Below, piece after piece: positions 25,509 through 34,220 of a stretch of 47,816 nt of DNA (the first letter of the stretch is position 1; the number at the start of each line of letters is the position of its first letter). The stretch comes from an uncultured Ruminiclostridium sp. (GTDB lineage Bacteria > Bacillota > Clostridia > Oscillospirales > Ruminococcaceae), in NCBI GenBank assembly GCA_910579265.1, contig CAJTTE010000021.1, positions 1 to 47,816 on the forward strand, written 5' to 3'. A program made the position numbers and the translations under genes. The notes beneath the pieces are model-generated. The model was not told where the DNA came from. It worked only from the letters and a program-made list of their open reading frames with translations, and did no database searches.

Positions 25509-25824
25509 TTAAAGCAATTTCCGCTGCGATTCCGGACACGAGTCGCTAAATTCCGGGAACTGGTCACTAAATTCTTAAAATGCCGCCGATTTAAGACGGT
25601 CATTTGCCTTTCGGTTTCTCCATTATACAATATATCACTTTTAATACCGGCCGTCAATGGCCAAATCTGGTTTTTAAAAAATTTTTTCCGTCCCCGTTTT
25701 TTCGCTCAGTTATCTGCAAATCCGTGGTTCTCACCGGTTCTCATAGCTTTAGATAAATAACCTTTTAGCCTGCAAAGTATAATATCTCACCGATGATCGA
25801 TATGGCCGGCAAAATATTTTCCGA
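25509..25824. other. Intergenic stretch without a recognisable gene
   Basis: No supported gene. A promoter-like TTGTATAATGG on the minus strand near 25620-25630 precedes only the chance frame in the repeat. Two short repeats of the form GTCRCTAAATTC occur at 25543-25573. Confidence 0.4.
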
Positions 25825-25857
25825 CAAAAAATCTCCCCGCATAAAATTGCGGGGAGA
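25825..25857 (-). terminator. Terminator of folT
   Basis: A perfect 10-bp stem (TCTCCCCGCA with TGCGGGGAGA) and a 6-nt loop, followed on the minus strand by ATTTTTTG, lie 8 nt past the folT stop. Confidence 0.9.
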
Positions 25858-25865
25858 ATGAAAAT

Positions 25866-26459
25866 TCAACTATGGCTTCTGCCGTTTCCCAAAAACCTTC
25901 TGTAAGCTATCTTGACCGGCACAAGCACCGCAGGCATAAGCAATACGGCTGCTGCAAGCCCGACGGCATTCGTTCCAATACGCGCATATATAAGTGCCCA
26001 TAAGCTCTCTCCCGCCTTGCCTATAAAACCGAAGCTGTACAGCGCCCACGTATTGAGAAGAAGATTACACAGCACCACCACCGTAAGTCTTGCCCAGAAT
26101 ATTTTAATATACTGTTTAAAGGATTTGTCAGGGACGAATCCGTAAAGAAACAGACCGTAGATCATACCCTCAAGAGATGTTATCAAAGCAAGCCAGGGTA
26201 TAAACCCACCCACAGGGTTTACCATATATCCCACAAGATCGCATGCAAATCCGGCCAGCGCGCCTACTGACGGACCGAACAGCATACCGATTACCGCAAG
26301 GGCAAGGTAAGCGAAATTGATTTTAAGAAAATCTCCGATCCTTATTGAACCGAAACCGTCAAGAACAACAAATACCGCTATAAACACGCCGACAGCGGCC
26401 AAACAGCGGATACTGCGCAGCTCGTTCAAAGAACGTTTGAAGCTATTTAAAACAGCCAT
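25866..26459 (-). CDS. folT: ECF transporter S component, folate type (FolT)
   Basis: This 197-residue membrane protein has about six hydrophobic segments. The N-terminal LRSIRCLAAVGVFIAVFVVLD, then INFAYLALAVIGMLFGPSVGALAGFACDLVGY and LLLNTWALYSFGFIG, are characteristic of ECF substrate-binding S components of the FolT group. S components bind the vitamin and dock on a shared ECF energising module (two ATPases and EcfT), which is not in this window. The THF riboswitch upstream is strong independent support for folate as substrate. AAAGGAGG lies 7 nt before the ATG, and a strong terminator follows. Confidence 0.93.
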   Translation of the reverse strand: MAVLNSFKRSLNELRSIRCLAAVGVFIAVFVVLDGFGSIRIGDFLKINFAYLALAVIGMLFGPSVGALAGFACDLVGYMVNPVGGFIPWLALITSLEGMIYGLFLYGFVPDKSFKQYIKIFWARLTVVVLCNLLLNTWALYSFGFIGKAGESLWALIYARIGTNAVGLAAAVLLMPAVLVPVKIAYRRFLGNGRSHS

Positions 26460-26479
26460 ACTTAATCCTCCTTTATCTG

Positions 26480-26524
26480 GGGCTCAACGGCGTCATCCGG
26501 TCAGGAAGCCGTAAAGCCCGGCGC
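26480..26524 (-). promoter_or_regulatory. Expression platform of the THF riboswitch
   Basis: On the minus strand GGGCTTTACGGC (26508-26519) can pair with GCCGTTGAGCCC (26480-26491) just before the folT ribosome binding site. The segment GCGCCGGGCTTT (26513-26524) is also perfectly complementary over 12 nt to AAAGCCCGGCGC in the aptamer (26623-26634). The two pairings exclude each other, as expected for a switch. CTTCCT in the loop could also pair with AGGAGG of the ribosome binding site. No T-run follows, which favours translational control. Confidence 0.6.
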
Positions 26525-26569
26525 TAATACATAAAAGCGGTAAGTATGGCTTACCTATTCAATTTTATG

Positions 26570-26693
26570 CACAGCGAGATGCGAAAACCGAACCGCAAAC
26601 CGATAACGCCTTTATCACAACGGCGCCGGGCTTTTCGTCTTAACGGCAACTCTCCGTCCGTTAAGCACTTAACGCTCGATCTTCTACTCTGTT
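26570..26693 (-). ncRNA. Tetrahydrofolate (THF) riboswitch aptamer
   Basis: The minus strand reads AGAGTAGAAGATCGAGCGTT then AAGTG, the conserved core of the class I THF riboswitch (GAGUAGA...GCGUUAAGUG). It continues with CTTAACGG, ACGG, GTTGCC and GTTAAGACGAA, which form the P3 arm, and closes with GCATCTCGCTGTG, pairing back to AACAG at the start. The class controls folT and folate synthesis genes in Firmicutes. Match to the consensus is from memory; the covariance model would settle it. Confidence 0.85.
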
Positions 26694-26906
26694 ATTTATT
26701 TAAATCCATGAACAGGAATTATTTTAAACCGCAAACGATCCGTTTTTTATTGACGGATGCCTGCACCGAAAATCATGCCGACATGATCACCCTCCGAGCT
26801 TCACTTCCGGCATCCGCCCGAAAAACCGTTTATCGGCCTGACGTCAGACGGATTATTTACAATATACGTTGTGATCGGCCTGAATGCCGATACGGTTTTG
26901 TATTAT

Positions 26907-27866
26907 TTAGAAGCTGATCTCATCAGCGATCTTATAAAGCTCGCTTTCAAAAGGCTTTTTCATTGATAGAGCCTCCTGGATATCATAATCGACTATTTTG
27001 TTGTTCTGAATACCGACGACACGGTTGCCTTTTCCGCTATACAAAAGCTGAACCGCATAATATCCGAGCTGGCTTGCGGCAACACGGTCGCGTATAGTGG
27101 GAGAACCGCCTCTCTGAACATGTCCGAGAATAGTAGCTCGGCTTTCCACTCCCGTATAATGCTCAATATCCTTGGCGATTTCTGCGGCGTTGCCTACTCC
27201 TTCGGAAACGACTACGATAAAATGATGTTTTCCGGTCTCGCGCGTTCTCTTTATCTTATCGCAAACTGCCTCTATTGTCCAGGGCACCTCCGGCACTATA
27301 ACGCATGTGGCGCCGCAGGCAATTCCCGTATTAACGGCGATATATCCTGCGTTTCTTCCCATTACCTCCACAACGGAGCAACGGTCATGAGACTGAGAAG
27401 TGTCACGAAGCTTGTCAACCAGGTCCATAGCCGTATTCATAGCGGTATCATATCCTATCGTATACTCGCTCATGGAGATATCGTTATCTATCGTACCCGG
27501 AATACCGACGCAGGGAATTCCTCTTGCGGAAAGATCGGCAGCTCCCCTGAAGGATCCGTCTCCGCCGATAACAACGATACCTTCTATCCCCTGCTCAAGG
27601 CATGTTTTCTTTGCCTTCTGAAGACCCTCTTCAAAACGGAATTCTTTGCATCTCGCCGTATAAAGCATCGTTCCTCCGTGCTGAATAACGTCCGAAACGC
27701 TTCTGACGCTGAGGTTTTTGACATCTCCGTTTATAAGGCCGTTGTATCCTCTGTATATTCCCATTACCTCCATACCCTTTGAAAGTCCCGTGCGGACAAC
27801 CGCTCTGATAGCGGCGTTCATTCCGGGGGCGTCGCCGCCGCTGGTAAGTACACCTATTTTTTTCAT
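26907..27866 (-). CDS. pfkA: ATP-dependent 6-phosphofructokinase
   Basis: The 319-residue enzyme phosphorylates fructose 6-phosphate, the committed step of glycolysis. Motifs include TSGGDAPGMNAAIRAVVR (8-25), GGDGSFRGA, IPGTIDNDI with the catalytic Asp, GRNAGYIA and LGHVQRGGSP. Length is that of bacterial PfkA, so this is the ATP type rather than the larger pyrophosphate enzyme. GAAAGGAT precedes the ATG. It follows dnaE by 126 nt on the same strand and is probably cotranscribed. Confidence 0.97.
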   Translation of the reverse strand: MKKIGVLTSGGDAPGMNAAIRAVVRTGLSKGMEVMGIYRGYNGLINGDVKNLSVRSVSDVIQHGGTMLYTARCKEFRFEEGLQKAKKTCLEQGIEGIVVIGGDGSFRGAADLSARGIPCVGIPGTIDNDISMSEYTIGYDTAMNTAMDLVDKLRDTSQSHDRCSVVEVMGRNAGYIAVNTGIACGATCVIVPEVPWTIEAVCDKIKRTRETGKHHFIVVVSEGVGNAAEIAKDIEHYTGVESRATILGHVQRGGSPTIRDRVAASQLGYYAVQLLYSGKGNRVVGIQNNKIVDYDIQEALSMKKPFESELYKIADEISF

Positions 27867-27992
27867 AACCGTTTATCCTTTCAAATTTCATAAGACGGTT
27901 TCTTGCTCCGATAAAATAAAACCGCCGTTTTTTTCCTATTCCATTTTACACTTATAACCTAAAAACGTCAAGACTTTTTTTATCTTTTTTCA

Positions 27993-30900
27993 TCATTTTA
28001 TGATAATATTACCTTTTCCACAAATATTCTCCAGCTTTTGCATTAAATCTTTTGCATTTTTTACCCCTGCTATTCCTTTGGGCCGGGATGTCTTTTTTGT
28101 TTCCTCAAAACAAAGCTTTACGGGCATGTCTCCTTTGTTCTCCGATAAAAGACGGTATACCCGCTGTGCCTTATCCGTATCTTTCGAACTAAGCTTTATA
28201 TAAAGGGTTTTCCCGCCGTACTGTATCTCCTCCGCCCGTTCTATGGAATTAATGATAAGCTTGGGATTTTCCTCGTCACGAAAACCGCCGTTGGAGGAAA
28301 TGGCTCCCGTCATTTTATAAACCTGTCCTTCGACCAATTGGGATGAAGCTTTTTCATAAACATCGCTGAAAATTATTCCCTCGATTATCCCGCTCCTGTC
28401 TTCAAATTCGGCGAAGCACATCATTCTTCCGTTTTTCTGAACATGCTGCTTCTTTGAAACAAGCATGGCAACAAGCGGCTGCTTCTGTCCGTCGCGGAAT
28501 CCTCCGAGTCCCTCTTTTACCGATGAAATAAGAGTATAGATATTTTTACATCCCAAGCGTTTTATAAGTCCCTCATATCTGTCGGCAGGGTGACCGGTAA
28601 TATAGAATCCGGCGCTTTCCTTTTCCATCTGAAGAAGCTGAGCCGGCTTGAATTCCTCCACCGGAGGCATTTTGAAATCCGTATCCGTGTCGGCTTCCGA
28701 AGCATTTTCGATGCCCGAAAACATATCCATCTGCCCTTCCACATTAATGCTGCGATGAGCCGAAAGCCTGGACAGAATAGTCTCATAGCACATGAACATT
28801 GAGCGCCGGTTATGACCTAAGCTATCCAAAGCACCGGATTTGATAAGTGCTTCTACGGCTCTTTTGTTGATTTCCGCTCCCGACAGTCTGGAACAAAAAT
28901 CGTAAAGACTCGTATACCTGCCGTTTTTTCTTTCCTCAACAATGGCGTTGATCACGCTTCGGCCAAGATTCTTTATTGCGAGAAGTCCGAAACGTATGCC
29001 CTCCTCCTCGATCGAAAAGTCAAGAAAGCTGCTGTTAACATCCGGTGGAAGAAGCTTAACACCGTGTTTTTCCAGATCCGCGATATATTCGTTAAGCTTT
29101 CCCGTCCATTCCATAACGCTCGTCATAAGCGCTATCATATATTCCTTATAATAATGGCATCTCAGATATGCCGTCTGATACGCAAGCCAGGCGTATGCGG
29201 CGGCATGACTTTTATTGAACGCATATGAAGCGAAGGCGGACATTTCGTTAAAGATTTCTTCGGCCGTTTCAGCCGGCACTCCGTTATTGACGGCGCCGCA
29301 ATTGGTCTGTGTGCCGTAAATGAAAGCGTTCCTTTCATTTTCCATCACATCCTTTTTCTTCTTGGCCATAGCCCTGCGGACAAGGTCAGCCCTTCCGTAA
29401 GAATATCCTCCTATGGTACGGCATATCTGCATGACCTGCTCCTGATAAACTATGCACCCGTAAGTAACCTCCAGAATATCCTTTAAAAGCGGATGCCGGT
29501 ATGTTATCTTTTGAGGATTGTGTCGGTTCTCGATATAAGTGGGAATGGATTGCATAGGACCGGGCCGGTAAAGGGAAATAACGGCGGTAAGATCCTCTAC
29601 CGAATCGGGTCTGAGTCTCGAAAGGACCGATGTCATACCTGCGCTTTCGAACTGAAATACTCCGGCGGTCTGCCCTGCGGTAAGCATCGAGAAAACGTTC
29701 CTGTCGCCCTCCGGAATATCGTTTGCATTAAAATCAGGCTCGCTTTTTCTTATGTTTTTTTCGCAGTCATGGATTACCGTAAGGTATCTTAACCCGAGAA
29801 AATCCATTTTAAGAAGCCCCAGCTGTTCCAGTGTCCCCATAGTATACTGTGTCACCATACAGCTGTCAGACCGCTGAACCGGAACATATTCGGTAACGGC
29901 GTCCGGCGCTATAACTATTCCCGCCGCATGCATAGATGCATGACGCGGCATTCCCTCCAGCTTCAAAGCTGTGTTTATAAGCTTTGCCGTTTCCGGATCG
30001 CTCTTTACCGCCTGTGCAAGATCCTTTTCCTCTTTAAGCGAACGCTCGATGGAGGGATTTAGACTGAAGGGTATCATTTTTGCTACGCTGTCCGCCTTTG
30101 AATACGGAAGACCCATAGCCCTTCCCGCATCACGTATTGCCGCCTTTGCGGCCATTGTGCCGAAGGTGATGATCTGCGCTACATGATCCGCTCCGTATTT
30201 TTCGGACACATAATCGATCACCTCCTGCCGTCTTACATAACAGAAATCTATATCAAAATCCGGCATCGTAACTCGTTCGGGATTAAGAAACCTTTCGAAA
30301 AGCAGATTGAAACGCAGAGGATCGATACCGGTTATTTTCATCGCATATGCGCAGATGCTCCCTACGCCCGATCCCCTTCCTGGTCCTACCGGAATGTCCC
30401 TGCTCCTTGCGAAGGAAATAAAGTCCGCAACAATAAGAAAATAATCCACATAGCCCATGCGTATAATTATATCCAACTCATATTTGGCTCTTTCCACCGC
30501 TTCTTTGGGAACAGGTTCTCCGTACCTCTCTTTTAAACCTATCCAAACCTGTCTTTTAAAATATTCGGTGTTATTATCCACGCCTTCGGCCGTAAATTTG
30601 GGAAGCTTTATATCACCGAATTCGATTTCGATATTACATCTGTCGGCAATCCTTACGGTGTTTGAAATTGCTTCCTCGTTAAAAAGCTCCGACATTTGTT
30701 CTCCGGATTTGATATAAAGCTCCTTCGAATTAAAATTAAGAGGATTCTTTTCGTTTATGGTGGTATTTGTGGAAATGGCGGTAAGGACCCGTTGTATTTC
30801 GCTACTTTCCTCGGTAAGATAATGAGCGTCATTGGTGGCAACGACAGGTATTCCCGTTTCCTCTGAGAGCCGGTATAAATACGGATTTATCTTTTTTTGT

Positions 30901-31445
30901 CCGCTTAACCCATGGTCTTGTATTTCAATAAAATAATTTCCCCTGCCGAAAATATCAAGATAATCCAGCGCTGCCTTTTTTGCGGCGCCGTAATCGTCCT
31001 CAAGAAGCCTTCTTGCCACCTCTCCGGAAAGACATGCCGAAAGGCATATAAGTCCCTCGTGATACTTCCTGAGTGTCTCGCGGTCACAGCGGGGCTTATT
31101 GTAAAACCCGTTTATATTTGCGTCGGAAACAAGCTTTACAAGATTACGGTATCCCGTATTGTTCTCGCAAAGAAGGATCAGGTGATACGCGGAGGAATCC
31201 TGCTTGCCCTCCTTATCGAAGCGGGTTCTCGGCGCCACATATACCTCGCAGCCAAGTATGGGCTTTATTCCTTCGGCCTTCATGGCGCGGTAAAATTCGA
31301 TGCAGCCGTACATAACTCCGTGATCCGTTATGGCGCAGGCTGTCTGCCCCAGCTCTTTTAACCGTGAAGCAAGATCTTTTATTCTGCACGCCCCGTCCAG
31401 CAAACTGTATTCCGTATGAACATGAAGATGTACAAAGTCAGTCAA
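27993..31445 (-). CDS. dnaE: DNA polymerase III subunit alpha (DnaE)
   Basis: The catalytic subunit of the replicative or accessory polymerase (1150 aa). It opens with a PHP domain (DFVHLHVHTEYSLLDGA, AITDHGVMYG), then carries the Pol III palm with GPGRGSGVGSICAYAMKITG and PDFDIDFCY (catalytic Asp pair), the GCIVYQEQVMQI stretch, a helix-hairpin-helix region and a C-terminal OB domain (MLVSKKQHVQKNGRMMCFAE). It is of the DnaE1 type, not PolC. The start is TTG at 31445, with GGGGTG 8-9 nt upstream. The ATG at 31466 is excluded because the promoter -10 box ends at 31467. Confidence 0.96.
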   Translation of the reverse strand: MTDFVHLHVHTEYSLLDGACRIKDLASRLKELGQTACAITDHGVMYGCIEFYRAMKAEGIKPILGCEVYVAPRTRFDKEGKQDSSAYHLILLCENNTGYRNLVKLVSDANINGFYNKPRCDRETLRKYHEGLICLSACLSGEVARRLLEDDYGAAKKAALDYLDIFGRGNYFIEIQDHGLSGQKKINPYLYRLSEETGIPVVATNDAHYLTEESSEIQRVLTAISTNTTINEKNPLNFNSKELYIKSGEQMSELFNEEAISNTVRIADRCNIEIEFGDIKLPKFTAEGVDNNTEYFKRQVWIGLKERYGEPVPKEAVERAKYELDIIIRMGYVDYFLIVADFISFARSRDIPVGPGRGSGVGSICAYAMKITGIDPLRFNLLFERFLNPERVTMPDFDIDFCYVRRQEVIDYVSEKYGADHVAQIITFGTMAAKAAIRDAGRAMGLPYSKADSVAKMIPFSLNPSIERSLKEEKDLAQAVKSDPETAKLINTALKLEGMPRHASMHAAGIVIAPDAVTEYVPVQRSDSCMVTQYTMGTLEQLGLLKMDFLGLRYLTVIHDCEKNIRKSEPDFNANDIPEGDRNVFSMLTAGQTAGVFQFESAGMTSVLSRLRPDSVEDLTAVISLYRPGPMQSIPTYIENRHNPQKITYRHPLLKDILEVTYGCIVYQEQVMQICRTIGGYSYGRADLVRRAMAKKKKDVMENERNAFIYGTQTNCGAVNNGVPAETAEEIFNEMSAFASYAFNKSHAAAYAWLAYQTAYLRCHYYKEYMIALMTSVMEWTGKLNEYIADLEKHGVKLLPPDVNSSFLDFSIEEEGIRFGLLAIKNLGRSVINAIVEERKNGRYTSLYDFCSRLSGAEINKRAVEALIKSGALDSLGHNRRSMFMCYETILSRLSAHRSINVEGQMDMFSGIENASEADTDTDFKMPPVEEFKPAQLLQMEKESAGFYITGHPADRYEGLIKRLGCKNIYTLISSVKEGLGGFRDGQKQPLVAMLVSKKQHVQKNGRMMCFAEFEDRSGIIEGIIFSDVYEKASSQLVEGQVYKMTGAISSNGGFRDEENPKLIINSIERAEEIQYGGKTLYIKLSSKDTDKAQRVYRLLSENKGDMPVKLCFEETKKTSRPKGIAGVKNAKDLMQKLENICGKGNIIIK

Positions 31446-31466
31446 GGTATGATTCACCCCTTTCAT

Positions 31467-31495
31467 TTTACAAAAATCGATCCGTTATCTGTCAA
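31467..31495 (-). promoter_or_regulatory. Promoter of dnaE-pfkA
   Basis: Minus strand TTGACA (31490-31495), 17 nt, TGTAAA (31467-31472), with TAAAAT overlapping at the same place. Transcription would start near 31460, downstream of the ATG at 31466, which supports the TTG start of dnaE. Nearby, GCCCGG AATAA CCGGGC at about 31605-31621 is a hairpin without a T-run. Confidence 0.65.
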
Positions 31496-31647
31496 TACGT
31501 AAAACATACCCCGGACGGCAGCCCTATTGCGCTGTAAAAAATCAGATCCCGCCGATAGGACCTGCGGTAGCGGTACTTAGCAAAGAGCGTCAGGATTCTC
31601 GAAGCCCGGAATAACCGGGCATAGGACAATTTCGTGTACGGATTTAT

Positions 31648-32541
31648 TCAGATCCCATCAAGATCAAAACTCGGAGTCATTTCGCCGCAGGCAGCGGATT
31701 TATCCTGAACAAATCCGTTAAATCCAAGAGCTTCACATTTATCCAGCACCTTACGGTACTCAAAGGTTGTAAGCCTCCTGTTTATTTCGGAAAAGCTTTC
31801 CGCCCTGCCGCAGGGATAATATTGTCTCATAAGGCTTATAAGTACTTGGTCCTTGAACGCTTCAAGCTCCTCGAGGATCCTGATGCTGTCCTTATGGCAT
31901 CCCGGAAGTATCATATGCCTTACGATGACTCCCTTGCTCATAATACCGTTATGTATACGATATTTTCCCGTCTGTCTTACCATCTCCCTGACTGCTGCCA
32001 GAGCCATTTCAAAATAATTTTTTGCACCGGAATAACGAACCGCATATGAATCGTCAAAATATTTGACATCCGGAAGATATATATCCGCCAATCCGTCAAG
32101 CATCCTAATCGTTTCGGTCTTTTCATATCCTCCGCAGTTAAACACTACCGGTATATAAAGCCTGCCCCTTACTGCTTCAAGCGCTCTGACTATCTGCGGA
32201 ACATAATGAGTACCCGTAACGAGATTTATATTGTGAGCACCCTGCTCCTGAAGCTCAAGGAATATATCCGAAAGACGGGAAAGAGAAATATCCCTCCCGA
32301 ATGCCTCACTGCTTATCATGTAATTCTGACAGTAAACACAGCGCATATTGCAACCCGAAAAAAAGATTGCTCCGCTGCCTTTGGTACCGGATATGGGCGG
32401 CTCTTCTCCGAAATGAAGCATCGCCTTTGCAGCCCTGACGCTGTCAGCCTTACCGGATACGCCGCAAAAGCCCGCTTTCTTTTCTCTGTCCGAACCGCAT
32501 TCTCTGGGACACAGCATACATCCTTCAACATGCTCATCCAT
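31648..32541 (-). CDS. Radical SAM protein, PflX-like
   Basis: The 297-residue protein has the radical SAM cluster CNMRCVYCQ (CxxxCxxC, about 68-76) and an N-terminal Cys region (CMLCPRECGSDREKKAGFCG), as in the PflX group related to pyruvate formate-lyase activating enzymes. VTGTHYVPQIVRAL and the C-terminal RRLTTFEYRKVLDKCEALGF fit that group. No formate-lyase gene is adjacent, so the target protein is unknown. Its ATG overlaps the end of the upstream gene by 8 nt, indicating an operon with the 392-residue protein. Confidence 0.85.
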   Translation of the reverse strand: MDEHVEGCMLCPRECGSDREKKAGFCGVSGKADSVRAAKAMLHFGEEPPISGTKGSGAIFFSGCNMRCVYCQNYMISSEAFGRDISLSRLSDIFLELQEQGAHNINLVTGTHYVPQIVRALEAVRGRLYIPVVFNCGGYEKTETIRMLDGLADIYLPDVKYFDDSYAVRYSGAKNYFEMALAAVREMVRQTGKYRIHNGIMSKGVIVRHMILPGCHKDSIRILEELEAFKDQVLISLMRQYYPCGRAESFSEINRRLTTFEYRKVLDKCEALGFNGFVQDKSAACGEMTPSFDLDGI

Positions 32542-33712
32542 ATATTTTCACCTCGTTTTCGAGGAGCTTTGCCTTTTTGATCCCTTTTGCTTCCGATATA
32601 TCCGCTCCACCCATTTGCGAAAGCGAAACTATTTCTTCACAAAGCCTGACGACGTCCCTGTACTGTGAAAGAAGTCTTGCTCTTGCCGCCGCTCTCCTGT
32701 GCTCCGTCTGAAAGTCTCTCTCCATAACGAGCCAGATTTGGCGGTTGCCGTCAGAAGCGCGTATATATGCGTCTCCGATATCTGCCGCCGCACAATAAAA
32801 CGGATATTTTTCGGCAAGAAGGATGGCGTTGTCCGAGTCTATTTCCGGCAGCGGGAGCTTCAATAATTCCTCTCCCATCTTTATAAGCATTCGGACCGTA
32901 TTCTCGTCGTTTTGGCCTTCGATATCCGAAATCATTCTGAAAGCCGCTTCACCTTTAATATCGTCCTTGCTCCGTATATCCATATCCGCATCCGAAAAAC
33001 CGAAAACCTCATCCACCGTGTAAATGTCCCTGAATGACAGTCCGAGAAATGTAATCGCATAAAGCGCCGCAAGGTCAAGCATAAAATTTTTTTCGCAAAA
33101 ATCCGAAACCCTCGGCGAAAAATGTTCGGTGTCAATTTTCCTGAAGAACTTTTCCTGATTAAAGCGTTTTACAAACGTCCTTTCGTTTACCGAGCTTTTC
33201 ATGACCGCCGCTCCGATTTTGAGGAGCAGCTTCCCGCGCATCTTAAAAACCGATTTTTGAACGAAAGGATATGAACGTTTGCTTAAGGCGGACCTGGATA
33301 TATTCCTTTTAATTTTTTTGCCGATGCCGTCCGTATCTCCCTTAAGCTCCGCAATTATCCTTTCGGGCCGTAAAAGAGAATACCTGTCGTCAAATGATAC
33401 CGGGAAGATAAAAACAGGCTTGCCCGAACATATCATATCCAGAAAAACGCAGCTCATCAGTCTTTTTATCTGGCTCTGCGAACAACCGGCATATTTTTTT
33501 CTCGTGATCTCCGGAACGGATTTTTTTCCGGAAAAAATCCCTTCAAATACCGGTATCTTAAGCCTGTCGTAGCCTTTAATATATTTATGAAGCATTTTTC
33601 CCGCCGCAAAGGAGGCATAGCTTAATATTTTTTCCTTATCACCGCCGAAGCTGAGAGGATCGCCGCAATGATTAAGGCAGCTGTCAGCTGTCAAAAAAAG
33701 TTTTTCCGTCAA
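32534..33712 (-). CDS. Unknown protein, 392 residues, upstream of the radical SAM gene
   Basis: I do not recognise the family. The protein is soluble-looking, Lys and Arg rich, with no signal peptide. A basic central part (KKIKRNISRSALSKRSYPF) is followed by a helical C-terminal half containing AALYAITFLGLSFRDIYTVDEV. The start is TTG at 33712 with GGAGG 7 nt upstream. It shares an 8-nt overlap with the radical SAM gene, so the two may act together, perhaps as substrate or partner. Confidence 0.75.
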   Translation of the reverse strand: MTEKLFLTADSCLNHCGDPLSFGGDKEKILSYASFAAGKMLHKYIKGYDRLKIPVFEGIFSGKKSVPEITRKKYAGCSQSQIKRLMSCVFLDMICSGKPVFIFPVSFDDRYSLLRPERIIAELKGDTDGIGKKIKRNISRSALSKRSYPFVQKSVFKMRGKLLLKIGAAVMKSSVNERTFVKRFNQEKFFRKIDTEHFSPRVSDFCEKNFMLDLAALYAITFLGLSFRDIYTVDEVFGFSDADMDIRSKDDIKGEAAFRMISDIEGQNDENTVRMLIKMGEELLKLPLPEIDSDNAILLAEKYPFYCAAADIGDAYIRASDGNRQIWLVMERDFQTEHRRAAARARLLSQYRDVVRLCEEIVSLSQMGGADISEAKGIKKAKLLENEVKIYG

Positions 33713-33757
33713 GTCCCGTCCTCCTGTGATTTTACTTTTTCAGATCTCATATTTTAA

Positions 33758-33786
33758 ATTATATTACATCTTTCCGTACTTTTCAA
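33758..33786 (-). promoter_or_regulatory. Promoter of the radical SAM operon
   Basis: Minus strand TTGAAA (33781-33786), a 17-nt spacer and TATAAT (33758-33763). It precedes the TTG start by about 45 nt. Confidence 0.75.
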
Positions 33787-33818
33787 GCAAAAACTGATCA
33801 AAAAAAAGAAGTATGTCA

Positions 33819-34003
33819 GAGGCTGTCTGAAAAGCCGCAAAATGCACGATTTCAACTAACCGCATCCGTCTTGCGCGTCAAGGGATACCGATGGTTACCC
33901 CAAAGAAACAACTTCGAAACACCCTCGTATTTATCCGCTTTTTCCTTGAAATCGCCGCGCTTTAGCGCAATTGTACGAATTTGCTTGGTTTTCATATACG
34001 CCC
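33819..34003 (+). mobile_element. 185-bp MITE-like element, copy 3
   Basis: The left end GAGGCTGTCTGAAAA and the right end TTTTCATATACGCCC are of family type. The internal hairpin is degraded on one side (GGTTACCCCAAAGAAACAAC). It lies upstream of the PepSY gene, inverted relative to the copy at 35386. Confidence 0.75.
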
Positions 34004-34127
34004 CGATATAAAGCGTTCCGATTATTTTCAGAAATACGACTGTGCTTTTGTAATTTTTTTATCATTTCTTTTTACCGGACCTGGTTTTTTGAAATCGTTT
34101 TTTATAATTTTCGTTATAAAAAATGTA

Positions 34128-34156
34128 TTGATTTTTTTTTTGTTTCGTGATACAAT
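34128..34156 (+). promoter_or_regulatory. Promoter of the PepSY gene
   Basis: TTGATT (34128-34133), 17 nt of mostly T, then TACAAT (34151-34156). It lies 64 nt before the start codon at 34221, which has GAGGAGATG upstream. Confidence 0.65.
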
Positions 34157-34220
34157 ACCAAAAGATGCATATATCGGTTTTAGGCTTTTGACCCATAAAA
34201 ACATGAGGAGATGATTTTAT

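Noticed and set aside
25382..25657. A 91-codon minus-strand open frame with a promoter-like sequence ahead
   Set aside because: Half of it lies within the family C repeat, whose other copy does not keep the frame.
26546..26917. A 123-codon plus-strand open frame
   Set aside because: It runs antisense across the THF riboswitch, has no ribosome binding site and no family resemblance.
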